Source of the DNA: Bog-756 sp963756515
GTDB lineage: Bacteria > Actinomycetota > Acidimicrobiia > Acidimicrobiales > RAAP-2
Direction of reading: 5' to 3'
Length of the DNA: 64,000 nt
NCBI GenBank assembly: GCA_963756515.1
Contig: CAVWNV010000012.1
Span: 124,001-188,000, forward strand
Shown piece by piece: positions 8,498 to 17,014 of the stretch. A model generated the notes under the pieces. It was given only the letters and a program-made list of their open reading frames with translations. It made no database searches and had not been told where the DNA came from. The translations under genes and the position numbers were made by a program. The first letter of the stretch is position 1, and every line of letters begins with the position of its first letter.

Positions 8498-9254
8498 GCC
8501 CACCGGCCTTCTCCCCCGGACCCCAGACCCTTCTGCCCGATCTGTCCCCGCGTCAGGAGCTGGTCCTGTTGGCCCGGACGCTGTGGCACGAGGGGTACGA
8601 CGACCACCTGGCCGGCCACATCACCTACCGACAGCCCGACGGCACCCTGCTCTGCAACCCGTGGCTGCTGTTGTGGGAGGAGCTCCGGCCCGACGATCTG
8701 CTGGTCATCGATCTCGACGGCAACCGACTGGAGGGCCGCTGGCCGGTCCCGCTCGGGATCCCGCTCCACCTCGAGCTCCACCGTCAGCGCCACGACGTGG
8801 TGGTGGCGGTGCACAGCCACCCCCGGTACGGCACGACCTGGGCCGACCTCGGGCGCGTCCCGGGCTGCTACGACCAGAGCTCGGCTCTCGGCGGCGGTGA
8901 GTTGGTGGTGGTCGACGAGTACGACGGACCCGTCGACTCGCGTGACAGCGCGGCCCGGGCCGTCGCCTCCATGGGGTCGGCCGACATGGCGCTGCTGGCC
9001 AACCACGGTGTCTTCGTCACCGCCGGCAGCATCCGTGCCGCCATCAGCGGGCGGTGGCCCTCGAGTACCGCAGCCGCAGGGCCTGGCACGTCGAGGCCGT
9101 CGGTGAGGGGCGCGAGCTCCCCGGCCCGGCCCGGGACTTCTTCCGGACTTCCGACGGCGAGGGGTTCGTGGGATTCTTCGAGGCCATGGCCCGGCGCGAG
9201 CTGCGGCGGGACCCGCTCGCCCTCGAGCCGAGGGTCACCGACCCCTCATCCTGA
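8494..9254 (+). pseudogene. Class II aldolase/adducin family gene, broken by a single-base frameshift
   Basis: The reading frame starts at a GTG overlapping the amidohydrolase stop. It carries the zinc-site motifs AVHSHPRYGTTWADL and ALLANHGVFVTAG of class II aldolases (fuculose-phosphate aldolase/adducin fold). Around 9040 the frame stops making sense, while the frame whose codons begin one base earlier (9042) continues the family pattern (HQRAVALEYRSRRAWHVEAVG) to a stop at 9254. Restoring one C in the GCCGCC-ATC run rejoins both parts into a protein of about 253 aa. Either a true recent mutation or a homopolymer sequencing error; the undamaged remainder favours a recent event or an error. 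Confidence 0.8.
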
Positions 9255-9313
9255 GGGACGGGTGGGGCGCCCGGACGAACCGTCGCCCGCGGGGGCGCGG
9301 TTCGGGGAGGTGT

Positions 9314-9324
9314 GTGAGACTCAC
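9314..9324. promoter_or_regulatory. Perfect 11-base palindrome upstream of a dehydrogenase gene
   Basis: GTGAGACTCAC (five-base arms around a central A) lies about 60 bases before the zinc dehydrogenase start, in the 128-base gap after the frameshifted aldolase. It could be an operator, but it is short and nothing else supports it. Confidence 0.25.
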
Positions 9325-9382
9325 GGCAGTGTCGCCACCGGGCCCGGGCGGTGGCGTGGACACCCGAGTCAGGGAGAACGAG

Positions 9383-10450
9383 ATGCGCGCTGTCGTCACC
9401 CGGGGTGGAGCCTTGGTGCTCGCCCAGGTGGATGACCCCCGGCCGGGACCGGGCCATGTCGTGGCCCGGTCACTCGCCGCCGGGATCTGCGGCTCCGACC
9501 TCCACGCGCTGGCCGACTTCCCGCGTTTCGCCGACCTGATGGACCGCGTCGGGGTTCCTCCCGTCGACCCCGGTACCGACACCGTGTTCGGGCACGAGTT
9601 CTGCGCCGAGGTGGTCGAGCACGGGGCCGACACCACCGGCGCCCTCCCGGTGGGGACCAGGGTCTGCTCGGTCCCGGTGATCTTCGGGCCGACCGGGGTG
9701 GAGCAGATCGGGTACTCGAACACCTATCCCGGCGCCCTGGCCGAGCATCTCCTGCTCCAGGAGATGCTGCTGCTCCCGGTCCCGGACTCCCTCACCACGG
9801 AGCTGGCCGCCCTGACCGAGCCCCTGGCGGTGGGAGAGCACGCGGTCGGCCTGTCCGGGCTCCGTCCCGGTCACCCCTGCCTGGTGGTGGGCTGTGGTCC
9901 GGTGGGACTGGCCGTGATCGCGGCGCTCAAGGGCCGGGGTCACGGACCGGTGCTGGCCGCCGACTTCTCGCCCACCCGCAGACGACTGGCTGAGGCGTTC
10001 GGGGCCGACGAAGTGCTCGATCCGGCCGACGGCTCGCCCCACGAGCGGTGGGGGACACTCGGGATACCCCGGACCATCATGGAACGGGCCGTGGCCTCGA
10101 TGATGGGCACCGAGGCCGAAGGCCCGGTGATCTTCGAGGCCGTGGGGATGCCGGGCATGTTGCAGTCACTGATCGACGAGGCCCCGCCGGGTAGCCGGAT
10201 CGTGGTGGTCGGTGTGTGCATGGAGGCCGATACCATCGAGCCCTTCATGGCCGTGACCAAGGAGATCGAGTTCGCCTTCTCGTTCGGCTACGGGCCGGAC
10301 GAGTTCGCCGTCACGCTCGAGCGCCTGGGTCGGGGCGTGCCGGGCGCCGACCTGCTGGTGACCTCGTCGGTCGACCTGGCCGGTACGCCCGAGGCCTTCG
10401 AGAGCCTGCGGGAACCCGGTCGACACGGCAAGATTCTGGTGAGACCGTGA
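9383..10450 (+). CDS. Zinc-type medium-chain alcohol dehydrogenase, lacking the structural zinc loop
   Basis: The ATG at 9383 follows AGGGAG; protein 355 aa. The catalytic zinc ligands appear as GICGSDLH and GHEF, and the NAD(P)-binding Rossmann motif as VVGCGPVGLAVIAAL. The usual four-cysteine structural-zinc lobe is missing: the region after the catalytic GHE reads straight into VCSVPVIFGPTG. Such sorbitol/threonine dehydrogenase-like proteins oxidise secondary alcohols. A luciferase-like gene follows after 19 bases on the same strand and probably shares its transcript. Confidence 0.83.
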   Translation: MRAVVTRGGALVLAQVDDPRPGPGHVVARSLAAGICGSDLHALADFPRFADLMDRVGVPPVDPGTDTVFGHEFCAEVVEHGADTTGALPVGTRVCSVPVIFGPTGVEQIGYSNTYPGALAEHLLLQEMLLLPVPDSLTTELAALTEPLAVGEHAVGLSGLRPGHPCLVVGCGPVGLAVIAALKGRGHGPVLAADFSPTRRRLAEAFGADEVLDPADGSPHERWGTLGIPRTIMERAVASMMGTEAEGPVIFEAVGMPGMLQSLIDEAPPGSRIVVVGVCMEADTIEPFMAVTKEIEFAFSFGYGPDEFAVTLERLGRGVPGADLLVTSSVDLAGTPEAFESLREPGRHGKILVRP

Positions 10451-10469
10451 CCGAGGAAGAGGCAACGCC

Positions 10470-11660
10470 ATGACCACGCTGGACGCCGGCGACCATCTGA
10501 AGTTCGGGATCTTCCTGGCCCCGTTCCACCCGGTGGGCCAGAACCCGACCCTGGCCCTCGAGCGCGACCTCCAACTGATCGAGCACCTCGACGAGCTGGG
10601 CTTCGACGAGGCGTGGATCGGTGAGCACCATTCCGCCGGCTACGAGATCATCGCCTCGCCCGAGGTCTTCATCGCCGCCGCCGCCCAGCGCACCCGCCAC
10701 ATTCGGCTGGGCACCGGGGTGTCCTCCCTCCCCTACCACCATCCCTTCGTGCTGGCCGACCGCCTGGTCCTGCTGGACCACCTGACCCGGGGCCGCCTCA
10801 TGATCGGCGTCGGACCCGGCGCGCTGCCGTCCGACGCCTACATGATGGGCATCGATCCTGTCCGGCAGCGGGACATGATGGAGGAGTCGCTCGAGGCCAT
10901 CCTCCTGCTGCTGGCCGGGGACGAGCCGGTGAGCATGGAGACGGAGTGGTTCACCCTGGTCCAGGCCCGGCTCCAGATGAGGCCCTACCAGCGCCCGTTC
11001 CCCGAGGTGGCCGTGGCAGCCCAGGTGTCACCGGCCGGACCGAGGGCGGCGGGCCGCTTCGGATGCAGCCTGCTCTCCATCGGAGCCACGTCGGCCGGAG
11101 GGTTCGACGTCCTCGCCGCCCACTGGGACGTCATGGAGGAACGGGCCGCCCAGTTCGGAACCACCATCGACCGCAGCCGGTGGCGGCTGGTGGGCCCGAT
11201 GCACCTGGCCGACACCAAGGAACAGGCCATCGCCGACGTCGGCTTCGGGCTCCCCGAGTGGGTCGACTACTTCCAGCGGGTGGCGGCGCTGCCGTTGGCA
11301 CCCGACACCACCAACCACGAGACCCTGGTCGACGCCCTCAACGCCTCGGGGTTCGCCGTCATCGGCACCGTGGAGGACGCGGTCCGACAGGTCGAGCGGC
11401 TACGCAAGCAGTCCAACGGCTTCGGCACCTATCTGCTCATGGGTCACGAGTGGGCCGACACCGCGGCCACCCGCCACTCCTACGAGCTGTTCGCCCGCTA
11501 CGTGACACCCGAGTTCCAGGGTTCGTCCCGGACGCTGACCGCCAGCCGCGACTGGGCGGCGGCCAACCGGCCCGAGTTCATCGGCGCCGCCGGGGCGGCC
11601 GTGGTATCCGCCTTCGACAAGCACAAAAAGGAGCAGCAGCCGGGCGGCGCGGGCACCTGA
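10470..11660 (+). CDS. Luciferase-like (LLM class) monooxygenase, limonene 1,2-monooxygenase type
   Basis: 396 aa, longer than the short F420 types and matching FMN-dependent bacterial luciferase/limonene monooxygenase relatives. Seen: LKFGIFLAPFHPVGQNPT at the first strand, the EAWIGEHHSAGYEI motif (about residues 46-59), RLGTGVSSLPYHHPF and GRLMIGVGPGALPSD. A purine-rich GAGGAAGAGG precedes the ATG. These enzymes need a separate flavin reductase, none of which is seen nearby. Downstream of the dehydrogenase by 19 bases; the pair would fit oxygenation and subsequent alcohol oxidation of a terpenoid or aliphatic substrate, which is inference. Confidence 0.88.
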   Translation: MTTLDAGDHLKFGIFLAPFHPVGQNPTLALERDLQLIEHLDELGFDEAWIGEHHSAGYEIIASPEVFIAAAAQRTRHIRLGTGVSSLPYHHPFVLADRLVLLDHLTRGRLMIGVGPGALPSDAYMMGIDPVRQRDMMEESLEAILLLLAGDEPVSMETEWFTLVQARLQMRPYQRPFPEVAVAAQVSPAGPRAAGRFGCSLLSIGATSAGGFDVLAAHWDVMEERAAQFGTTIDRSRWRLVGPMHLADTKEQAIADVGFGLPEWVDYFQRVAALPLAPDTTNHETLVDALNASGFAVIGTVEDAVRQVERLRKQSNGFGTYLLMGHEWADTAATRHSYELFARYVTPEFQGSSRTLTASRDWAAANRPEFIGAAGAAVVSAFDKHKKEQQPGGAGT

Positions 11661-11704
11661 GACGGCCGGCCGGGTGGACCGGGCACCGGGTGGACCGTCG
11701 ACGG

Positions 11705-13066
11705 TCAGAACGGGAGCGAGCCGGCCTGCACGGCCATGAGCTCGTCGAAGATCTTCTGGCACGACGCTTCATCGCTCGGTGACAGCGGATCTCGCCGTAG
11801 CGCCTCATAGGCCGGAGCCGGGTCGCCGGTGACGGCCGCCGCCACCACCAGCTCCTGCAACTCGATCTGCGTCTTCATGAAGTCGGCCAAGGGCTCGAGG
11901 ATCGGTGGCATCATCGTGGGAGCAACGCCCCGCCCGTCGACCGTGGCCGGCACCTCGACGATGGCACCGTCGGGCAGGTTCGGCACGTAACCCCGGTTGG
12001 GGACGTTGACGGCGTTGAGGTTCCGGTGGTGGTCGGTCCACATGGCTCCGATGATGGGGAACACCTCCTCCGCCGACCGACCGGCCCGGTGCATGGGAAT
12101 GTGCGATTCCCCGTTCCCGTACCGGGTGATCAGGCGCTCCGTCTGGTGACCGATTCCCTGATGGAAGTAGACGGGTACCGGGTGCCATCCGGTGACCTCG
12201 CGGGCGAACGGCACGTACTCGCCGATGTGACTGTCGACCGAGCATGGCAGCAGGCCGTAGTGGCGGAACATGTGGGACACCAGGGGCGCGTACATCTGCT
12301 CCACCGCCACCCTGACCATCGGTACCTTGGACAGCTGACGGGCCGCCGCCGTCACCGTGGGCGGGTAGTCGAAGTAACGCCGACGCCAGAGCTTCCGCAG
12401 CCGGGGGTAGAGATCCTCCCCGGTGTCGGAGCGGCGGATCTCGGTGAAGAAGGTGAAATGGTTGATCCCCGATGCCTTGGCCTCGATCTTGGACTTCGGG
12501 ATCATGAGGAGGCCGGCGATGCGGGCCAGACCGCCGGCGAACTCGTGGCACAGGCTCACGTTCTTGATCGAGGTGGCGGTGTTGACGGCCAGAGCCACCC
12601 GGCTGAGCGGATTGGTCAAATTGATGAGGAAGGTCTCGGGGCAGTAGTGCTCGATGTCGGCGCAGATCCCGAGTACGGTCCGGATCGACCGGAGCGAGTG
12701 GAAGACCGCTCCGGGCCCGCCGTTCTCACCGGTGATCTGGGTGGCGCCGTACCGGCAGGGGATCTCGTAGTCCTCGACCCAGTGGGGCCACCTCCCGACC
12801 TCGGCACTGGTGAGGCAGAAGTCGGCGCCGGGGAGTGCCTCGGCCGGATCGGTCGACGCCTCGACGGTGATGGGGTTGCCCCGGCGCTCGTTTATCCGGT
12901 TGGCGAAGCGCACGGCCACCTCGAGGCGCTCGGCGCTCACGTCGTGGAGGACCAGGGTCGCCCCCCGCGTCCGCCGGGTGTTGACGGCGTCGAGGACCAT
13001 GACCGGTCCGAAGGACATCCCCCCCGCACCGATCAGGCAGATTCTCGGTCCCTTGGCTTCAGTCAC
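11705..13066 (-). CDS. Glycoside hydrolase family 4 (alpha-glucosidase/alpha-galacturonidase-like)
   Basis: 453 aa, standard GH4 length. The N terminus is a Rossmann NAD-binding motif (ICLIGAGGMSFGP); the family's NLTNPLSRV, the metal-binding Cys-His of SLCHEFAG and the GINHFTFF segment follow in order. GH4 enzymes cleave glycosides by a redox-assisted elimination that needs NAD+ and Mn2+. No sugar transporter or PTS lies beside it, so the substrate is unknown; the absence of PTS genes argues against 6-phospho-sugars. Cytoplasmic, no signal peptide. Confidence 0.9.
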   Translation of the reverse strand: MTEAKGPRICLIGAGGMSFGPVMVLDAVNTRRTRGATLVLHDVSAERLEVAVRFANRINERRGNPITVEASTDPAEALPGADFCLTSAEVGRWPHWVEDYEIPCRYGATQITGENGGPGAVFHSLRSIRTVLGICADIEHYCPETFLINLTNPLSRVALAVNTATSIKNVSLCHEFAGGLARIAGLLMIPKSKIEAKASGINHFTFFTEIRRSDTGEDLYPRLRKLWRRRYFDYPPTVTAAARQLSKVPMVRVAVEQMYAPLVSHMFRHYGLLPCSVDSHIGEYVPFAREVTGWHPVPVYFHQGIGHQTERLITRYGNGESHIPMHRAGRSAEEVFPIIGAMWTDHHRNLNAVNVPNRGYVPNLPDGAIVEVPATVDGRGVAPTMMPPILEPLADFMKTQIELQELVVAAAVTGDPAPAYEALRRDPLSPSDEASCQKIFDELMAVQAGSLPF

Positions 13067-13169
13067 GGCTCCTCCGTCTCATCGGGTCCGATGGTATCGG
13101 CGCACGGCCCCGCCGCACGAGTCGGTCGGGCCCACTCCGGTCCGTGCGGCCGTCCGGTCACGATCCGCC

Positions 13170-13496
13170 TCACGGAGCCGGGCCGGTCGTCGCCTCGGTG
13201 ATCCAGTCGAGATACTGCGGAGCGCCGTCGACGAAATCTACCGCCACCACCTCGGGCACCGCGTAGGGATGGGCCCCGATCACCGCCCTGATCACCGCCG
13301 ACCGCCGCGCCGATGTCGTCTTGAGGAGCACCAGCCACTCGACGGAGCGTGCCAACGAGCCCTCCCACCAGTAGCGGCTGACCATCGGTCCGATCCGTTG
13401 ACCGCAGGCCACCAGCCGGTCCGACAACAACTGATCGATGATCTCGTCCGCCCGACCCGGATCATCGATGGCGAACTGGATCTGCACCTGGCCCAC
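13170..13496 (-). CDS. cutA: CutA-like divalent cation tolerance protein
   Basis: 108 aa, typical CutA1 size. The sequence follows the family from the first strand (VQIQFAIDDPGRADEI) through LVACGQRIGPMVSRYWWEG, the kinked strand VEWLVLLKTTSAR and the closing HPYAVPEVVAVDFVDGAPQYLDWI. CutA forms a stable PII-like trimer in the cytoplasm; its physiological role is still unclear although it was named for copper tolerance. It lies between the GH4 gene and the divergent tldD with about 100 bases on each side. Confidence 0.92.
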   Translation of the reverse strand: MGQVQIQFAIDDPGRADEIIDQLLSDRLVACGQRIGPMVSRYWWEGSLARSVEWLVLLKTTSARRSAVIRAVIGAHPYAVPEVVAVDFVDGAPQYLDWITEATTGPAP

Positions 13497-13604
13497 GGCA
13501 TCCTCCCACCTCTTTGCATGTCATCGTCGCGCCCCGGCCGGAGCTGGGGGCCGATCCCGGCGGAGCGCCGCGTCGCCGACGGTCGGGCGTCTATCGTGCC
13601 CGGC

Positions 13605-15116
13605 GTGACTACCCCCGCCGGCCCTCTTGCATCCGATCGTCTCGATGCGCTCCGGGACGCGGCCCTGGGCCGGGCCCAACAGCTCGGCTGCTCCGACGCC
13701 GAGCTGCGGGTGGAGCGCATCCGCTCCCAACAGGTCCGGGTGCGCGATGGCCACCTCGAGGGGGCCGACGACGACACCGAGCGGGGTGTGGGGATCCGGG
13801 TGCTGGTGGGTGGGGCCACAGGCTTCGCCGGTTCGGTGGCCACCGGCGTGGACCAGGTCTCGGACCTGGTGGACGAAGCCGTCGAGGCGGCCCGGACCAT
13901 CGCCCGGGCCGGAGGTGAGCCCATCGAGCTGGCCGACGAACCGGGGCACGGCGTCGTGGTCTGGTCGGCTCCCTACGACATAGACCCCGTCGATGTCACC
14001 GTGGCCGACAAGGTGGCGCGCCTGTCCGACTGGAGCGGCCGACTGCTGGCGGCGGACACCGTCGACCACGTCACCGCGGCCGTGCTGGCCGTGACCGAGG
14101 ACAAGTACTATGCCGATCTGCGCGGCACCGAGGCCACCCAACGCCGGGTGCGCGTCCACCCGACCGTCGAGGCGGTGGCCGTCGATCCCGACGGAGGGAT
14201 GGAGAGCATGCGGACGCTGGCCCCGCCGGTCGGGAGGGGTTGGGAGTACCTCGAGGGTCGGGGCTGGGACTGGGACGCCGAGATCGACGCCATGCCCGAG
14301 TTGCTGGCCGAGAAGGTGCGGGCCCGGTCGGTCGAGCCCGGTCCGCTGGATCTGGTCATCGACCCGACGAACCTGTGGCTCACCATCCACGAGTCGATCG
14401 GCCACGCCACCGAACTGGACCGGGCCCTGGGCTACGAGGCGGCCTACGCGGGAACCTCGTTCGCCACGTTCGACCAGCTCGGGACGTTGCGTTACGGGTC
14501 CGAGGTGATGAACGTGACCGGCGACCGCACCACCCCCCACGGGCTGGCCACGGTGGGCATCGACGACGAAGGGGTGCCGGGGCAGTCGTTCGACCTCATC
14601 CGTGACGGTGTCCTGACCGGCTATCAGCTGGACCGCTCCGTCGCCGCCATCAGCGGGCTCGGTGCGTCCAACGGCTGCGCCTTCGCCGACTCCCCCCTCC
14701 ACGTTCCCATCCAGCGGATGGCCAACGTCTCCCTGCAGCCGGCCGCCGGAGCCGGAGAGGGCCCGACCACCGCCGACCTGATCAGTGGTGTCGACCGTGG
14801 CCTGTACGTCCTGGGCGACAAGAGCTGGTCCATCGATATGCAGCGCTACAACTTCCAGTTCACCGGGCAGCGCTTCTTCCGGATCGAACGGGGTCGACTG
14901 GTGGGCCAGGTACGCGACGTCGCATACCAGGCCACGACCACCGAGTTCTGGGGCTCGATGGAGGCGGTCGGGGGAGCGTCGACCTACCGTCTGGGAGGAG
15001 CGTTCAACTGCGGCAAGGGGCAGCCGGGACAGGCCGCCCCGGTGTCCCACGGCTGCCCGTCCGTACTGGTCCGCGGGGTCCGGGTGCTCAACGCCCGCCA
15101 GGAGTCCGGTCGGTGA
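13605..15116 (+). CDS. tldD: TldD-type metalloprotease subunit
   Basis: 503 aa from a GTG at 13605. No ribosome-binding site is present; TATCGT ends 7 bases before the start, which fits a leaderless transcript. The zinc motif HESIGHATELDRALGYE (HE---H, about residues 263-279) and the C-terminal glycine/cysteine-rich segment (FNCGKGQPGQAAPVSHGCP) match TldD. TldD and TldE/PmbA form a heterodimeric protease that processes modified peptides (microcin B17) and the CcdA antitoxin in E. coli. It overlaps pmbA by GTGA, so the two subunits are made together. Confidence 0.93.
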   Translation: MTTPAGPLASDRLDALRDAALGRAQQLGCSDAELRVERIRSQQVRVRDGHLEGADDDTERGVGIRVLVGGATGFAGSVATGVDQVSDLVDEAVEAARTIARAGGEPIELADEPGHGVVVWSAPYDIDPVDVTVADKVARLSDWSGRLLAADTVDHVTAAVLAVTEDKYYADLRGTEATQRRVRVHPTVEAVAVDPDGGMESMRTLAPPVGRGWEYLEGRGWDWDAEIDAMPELLAEKVRARSVEPGPLDLVIDPTNLWLTIHESIGHATELDRALGYEAAYAGTSFATFDQLGTLRYGSEVMNVTGDRTTPHGLATVGIDDEGVPGQSFDLIRDGVLTGYQLDRSVAAISGLGASNGCAFADSPLHVPIQRMANVSLQPAAGAGEGPTTADLISGVDRGLYVLGDKSWSIDMQRYNFQFTGQRFFRIERGRLVGQVRDVAYQATTTEFWGSMEAVGGASTYRLGGAFNCGKGQPGQAAPVSHGCPSVLVRGVRVLNARQESGR

Positions 15117-16534
15117 GCGCCGGATCCGGTCTACCCCCGGCCCAGGACGTGGTGGAGAAGGCCCTGGCCCTGGCCCGGGCCGGCAGTGACGGCTGCGCGG
15201 TGATCGTCGAGGAGACCAGCGAGGTCGAGGTCCGGTACGCCAACAACACCACCACCACCAACGGCGGCCGCCGCGACCGGCGGGTGACCGTGATCAGCGT
15301 GCGCCAGGTCGAAGGAGGAACGGCCGCCGGCGTGGCCCGGGGCCGTGGTGACATGGACCTGGTCGACCTGGTCCGATCGGCCGAGCGAGACGCATCGGAA
15401 TCACCGGCGGCGGATGACGCCGCGTCGCTCGTGGACCCGGCCACCGCCGGCATGCCCTCGGTCTCCTCCGACCGCTTCGACCGACCGCCGGAGACCACCG
15501 ACCTGTCTGTACTCTCCGGCGTGCTGTCCGGCCTGTCCGGAGCGTTCGCCCGGGCCCGCCCGTCGGATCGGGTGCTGGCCGGATTCGCCGAGCATCGACA
15601 GTCCACCGAATACCTGGGCACCTCGACCGGTGTCCGGCTGGGGCACACCCAACCGCAGGGGGCGCTGCACCTCGTAGCCCGCAGCGACGACGGGGTCGGC
15701 TCGTCGTGGGCCGGGGTGGGCACGGCCGATTTCGCCGATGTGTCCGTAGAGGAGCTCGAGGCCCGCCTGGTCGGGCGGCTGGCCTGGTCGAGCCGGAGCC
15801 TCGACGTCCCGGCCGGCCGTCACGAGGTCATCCTGCCCCCCGAAGGAGTCAGCGACCTGATGGTCGGCCTGGCCTACGAGCTCAGCGGCCGCGATGCCGA
15901 GGACGGCCGGAACGCCTTCTCCCGTGCCGGAGGAGGGACCCGGGTGGGCGACCGGATCGCCTCCACACCCTTCGACCTCCGGAGCGACCCGGCCGAGCCC
16001 GGTCTCGAGTCCGCCCCGTTCCTGACGGCCGAGTCGTCCTCGGCCGACCAGTCGGTCTTCGACAACGGACTTCCGACCGTCCGTACCGACTGGATCGCGG
16101 CAGGCCGGCTCGAGCGACTGCGGTACCACCGGGCCGGAGCGACCCGGGCCGGCGTCGAGCCCGTCGGCTTCGGCGGCAATCTCGTCCTCGAGGTGGCCGG
16201 CGCCGATGCCACCCTCGAGGAGATGGTGGCCCGGACCGAGCGCGGGCTCCTGCTCACCTGCCTGTGGTACATCCGCGAGGTGGACCCGGCCACCATGCTC
16301 CTGACCGGACTCACCCGGGACGGCGTCTATGTGGTCAAAGACGGCGAGGTGGTCGGCGCGGCCAACAACTTCCGGTTCAACGAGAGCCCCGTCGACGTCC
16401 TCGACCGGGTCACCGAGGTCGGGGCCAGCACCCGGGCCATCGGGCGGGAGTTCGGCGAGTACGTCAACCGGACCCGGATGCCGCCCCTGCGGGTGCCCGA
16501 CTTCAACATGAGTACCGTCAGCCGGGCCAGCTGA
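15113..16534 (+). CDS. pmbA: TldE/PmbA-type metalloprotease subunit
   Basis: 473 aa, start GTG overlapping the tldD stop. It lacks the HE---H zinc motif, as TldE does, but keeps the fold: the N-terminal EVEVRYANNTTTTNGGRRDRR segment, HEVILPPEGVSDLM, and the C-terminal block GLLLTCLWYIREVDPATML and EVVGAANNFRFNESP. The pair is the cytoplasmic TldD/E peptidase. A natural substrate peptide is not seen next to it. A 480-base non-coding stretch follows. Confidence 0.92.
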   Translation: MSAGSGLPPAQDVVEKALALARAGSDGCAVIVEETSEVEVRYANNTTTTNGGRRDRRVTVISVRQVEGGTAAGVARGRGDMDLVDLVRSAERDASESPAADDAASLVDPATAGMPSVSSDRFDRPPETTDLSVLSGVLSGLSGAFARARPSDRVLAGFAEHRQSTEYLGTSTGVRLGHTQPQGALHLVARSDDGVGSSWAGVGTADFADVSVEELEARLVGRLAWSSRSLDVPAGRHEVILPPEGVSDLMVGLAYELSGRDAEDGRNAFSRAGGGTRVGDRIASTPFDLRSDPAEPGLESAPFLTAESSSADQSVFDNGLPTVRTDWIAAGRLERLRYHRAGATRAGVEPVGFGGNLVLEVAGADATLEEMVARTERGLLLTCLWYIREVDPATMLLTGLTRDGVYVVKDGEVVGAANNFRFNESPVDVLDRVTEVGASTRAIGREFGEYVNRTRMPPLRVPDFNMSTVSRAS

Positions 16535-17014
16535 AGGGCGGTGCTCGCCCCTCTGACCACTCTGAGTGGCGGTGGCGCCGACCTGTGCTTCCGGTCGCTC
16601 CGGGCTGAAGGCCCAGTTCACATGGCCTGCTGTCGGCCTCGGGAGCACGGACCGACTCATCTCCGTCACCGCTGATTTCTCAGCCGGGGAGCGGACCGGT
16701 AGGTTTCCGCCGTCCGGGGGCGGGTGCTTGCGTTGGCCTGTCCTCCTGGCGGTGATGGAGAGGGCGCACCGCCGACGCGATCGACACGGTCGACGCGGAT
16801 CTGCCCACCAGGAGGGCCAGACCGACACCAGTACCGAGCACACGGACGTAAGAACCCGCTAGCACACCCGGCTGTTGAAGCCAGGCCGTACCGCCCTTCC
16901 CGGTGCTCGGCTGGGGCGTTGAATGCACAGACGTGGGGTCCACCCAACCAGAAGAGAGCCAGCCCGATGTCGCCCCGCGACTCGCGCTGACCGACCGAGG
17001 AAAGGTCACCCACC
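16535..17014. other. Long, highly structured intergenic leader upstream of the Rpf-like gene
   Basis: No credible gene in 480 bases. Several strong inverted repeats are visible: CCACT/AGTGG at 16557-16569, GCTGA-TTTC-TCAGC at 16671-16684, CCTCCTGG 16742-16749 with CCAGGAGG 16808-16815 enclosing GGCGGTG 16748-16754 with CACCGCC 16767-16773, and CCGAGCAC 16834-16841 with GTGCTCGG 16903-16910 enclosing GGCT-AGCC. The nested layout looks like a multi-branched RNA. I looked for the c-di-AMP (ydaO) riboswitch consensus known upstream of rpf genes and did not find its GGGTGAA or CAGCTAACC blocks. Strand of the RNA is uncertain; position favours the plus strand. Confidence 0.5.

Noticed and set aside
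8494..9254. Two separate small genes in place of one aldolase
   Set aside because: The second part is the natural continuation of the first in the class II aldolase pattern and has no start signal of its own.
16967..16990. Seven-codon leader frame before the Rpf-like gene
   Set aside because: ATG without ribosome-binding site and no attenuator-like codon run.
16535..17014. c-di-AMP (ydaO-yuaA) riboswitch upstream of the Rpf-like gene
   Set aside because: Expected from other rpf genes, but the conserved GGGTGAA and CAGCTAACC blocks are not present on either strand.
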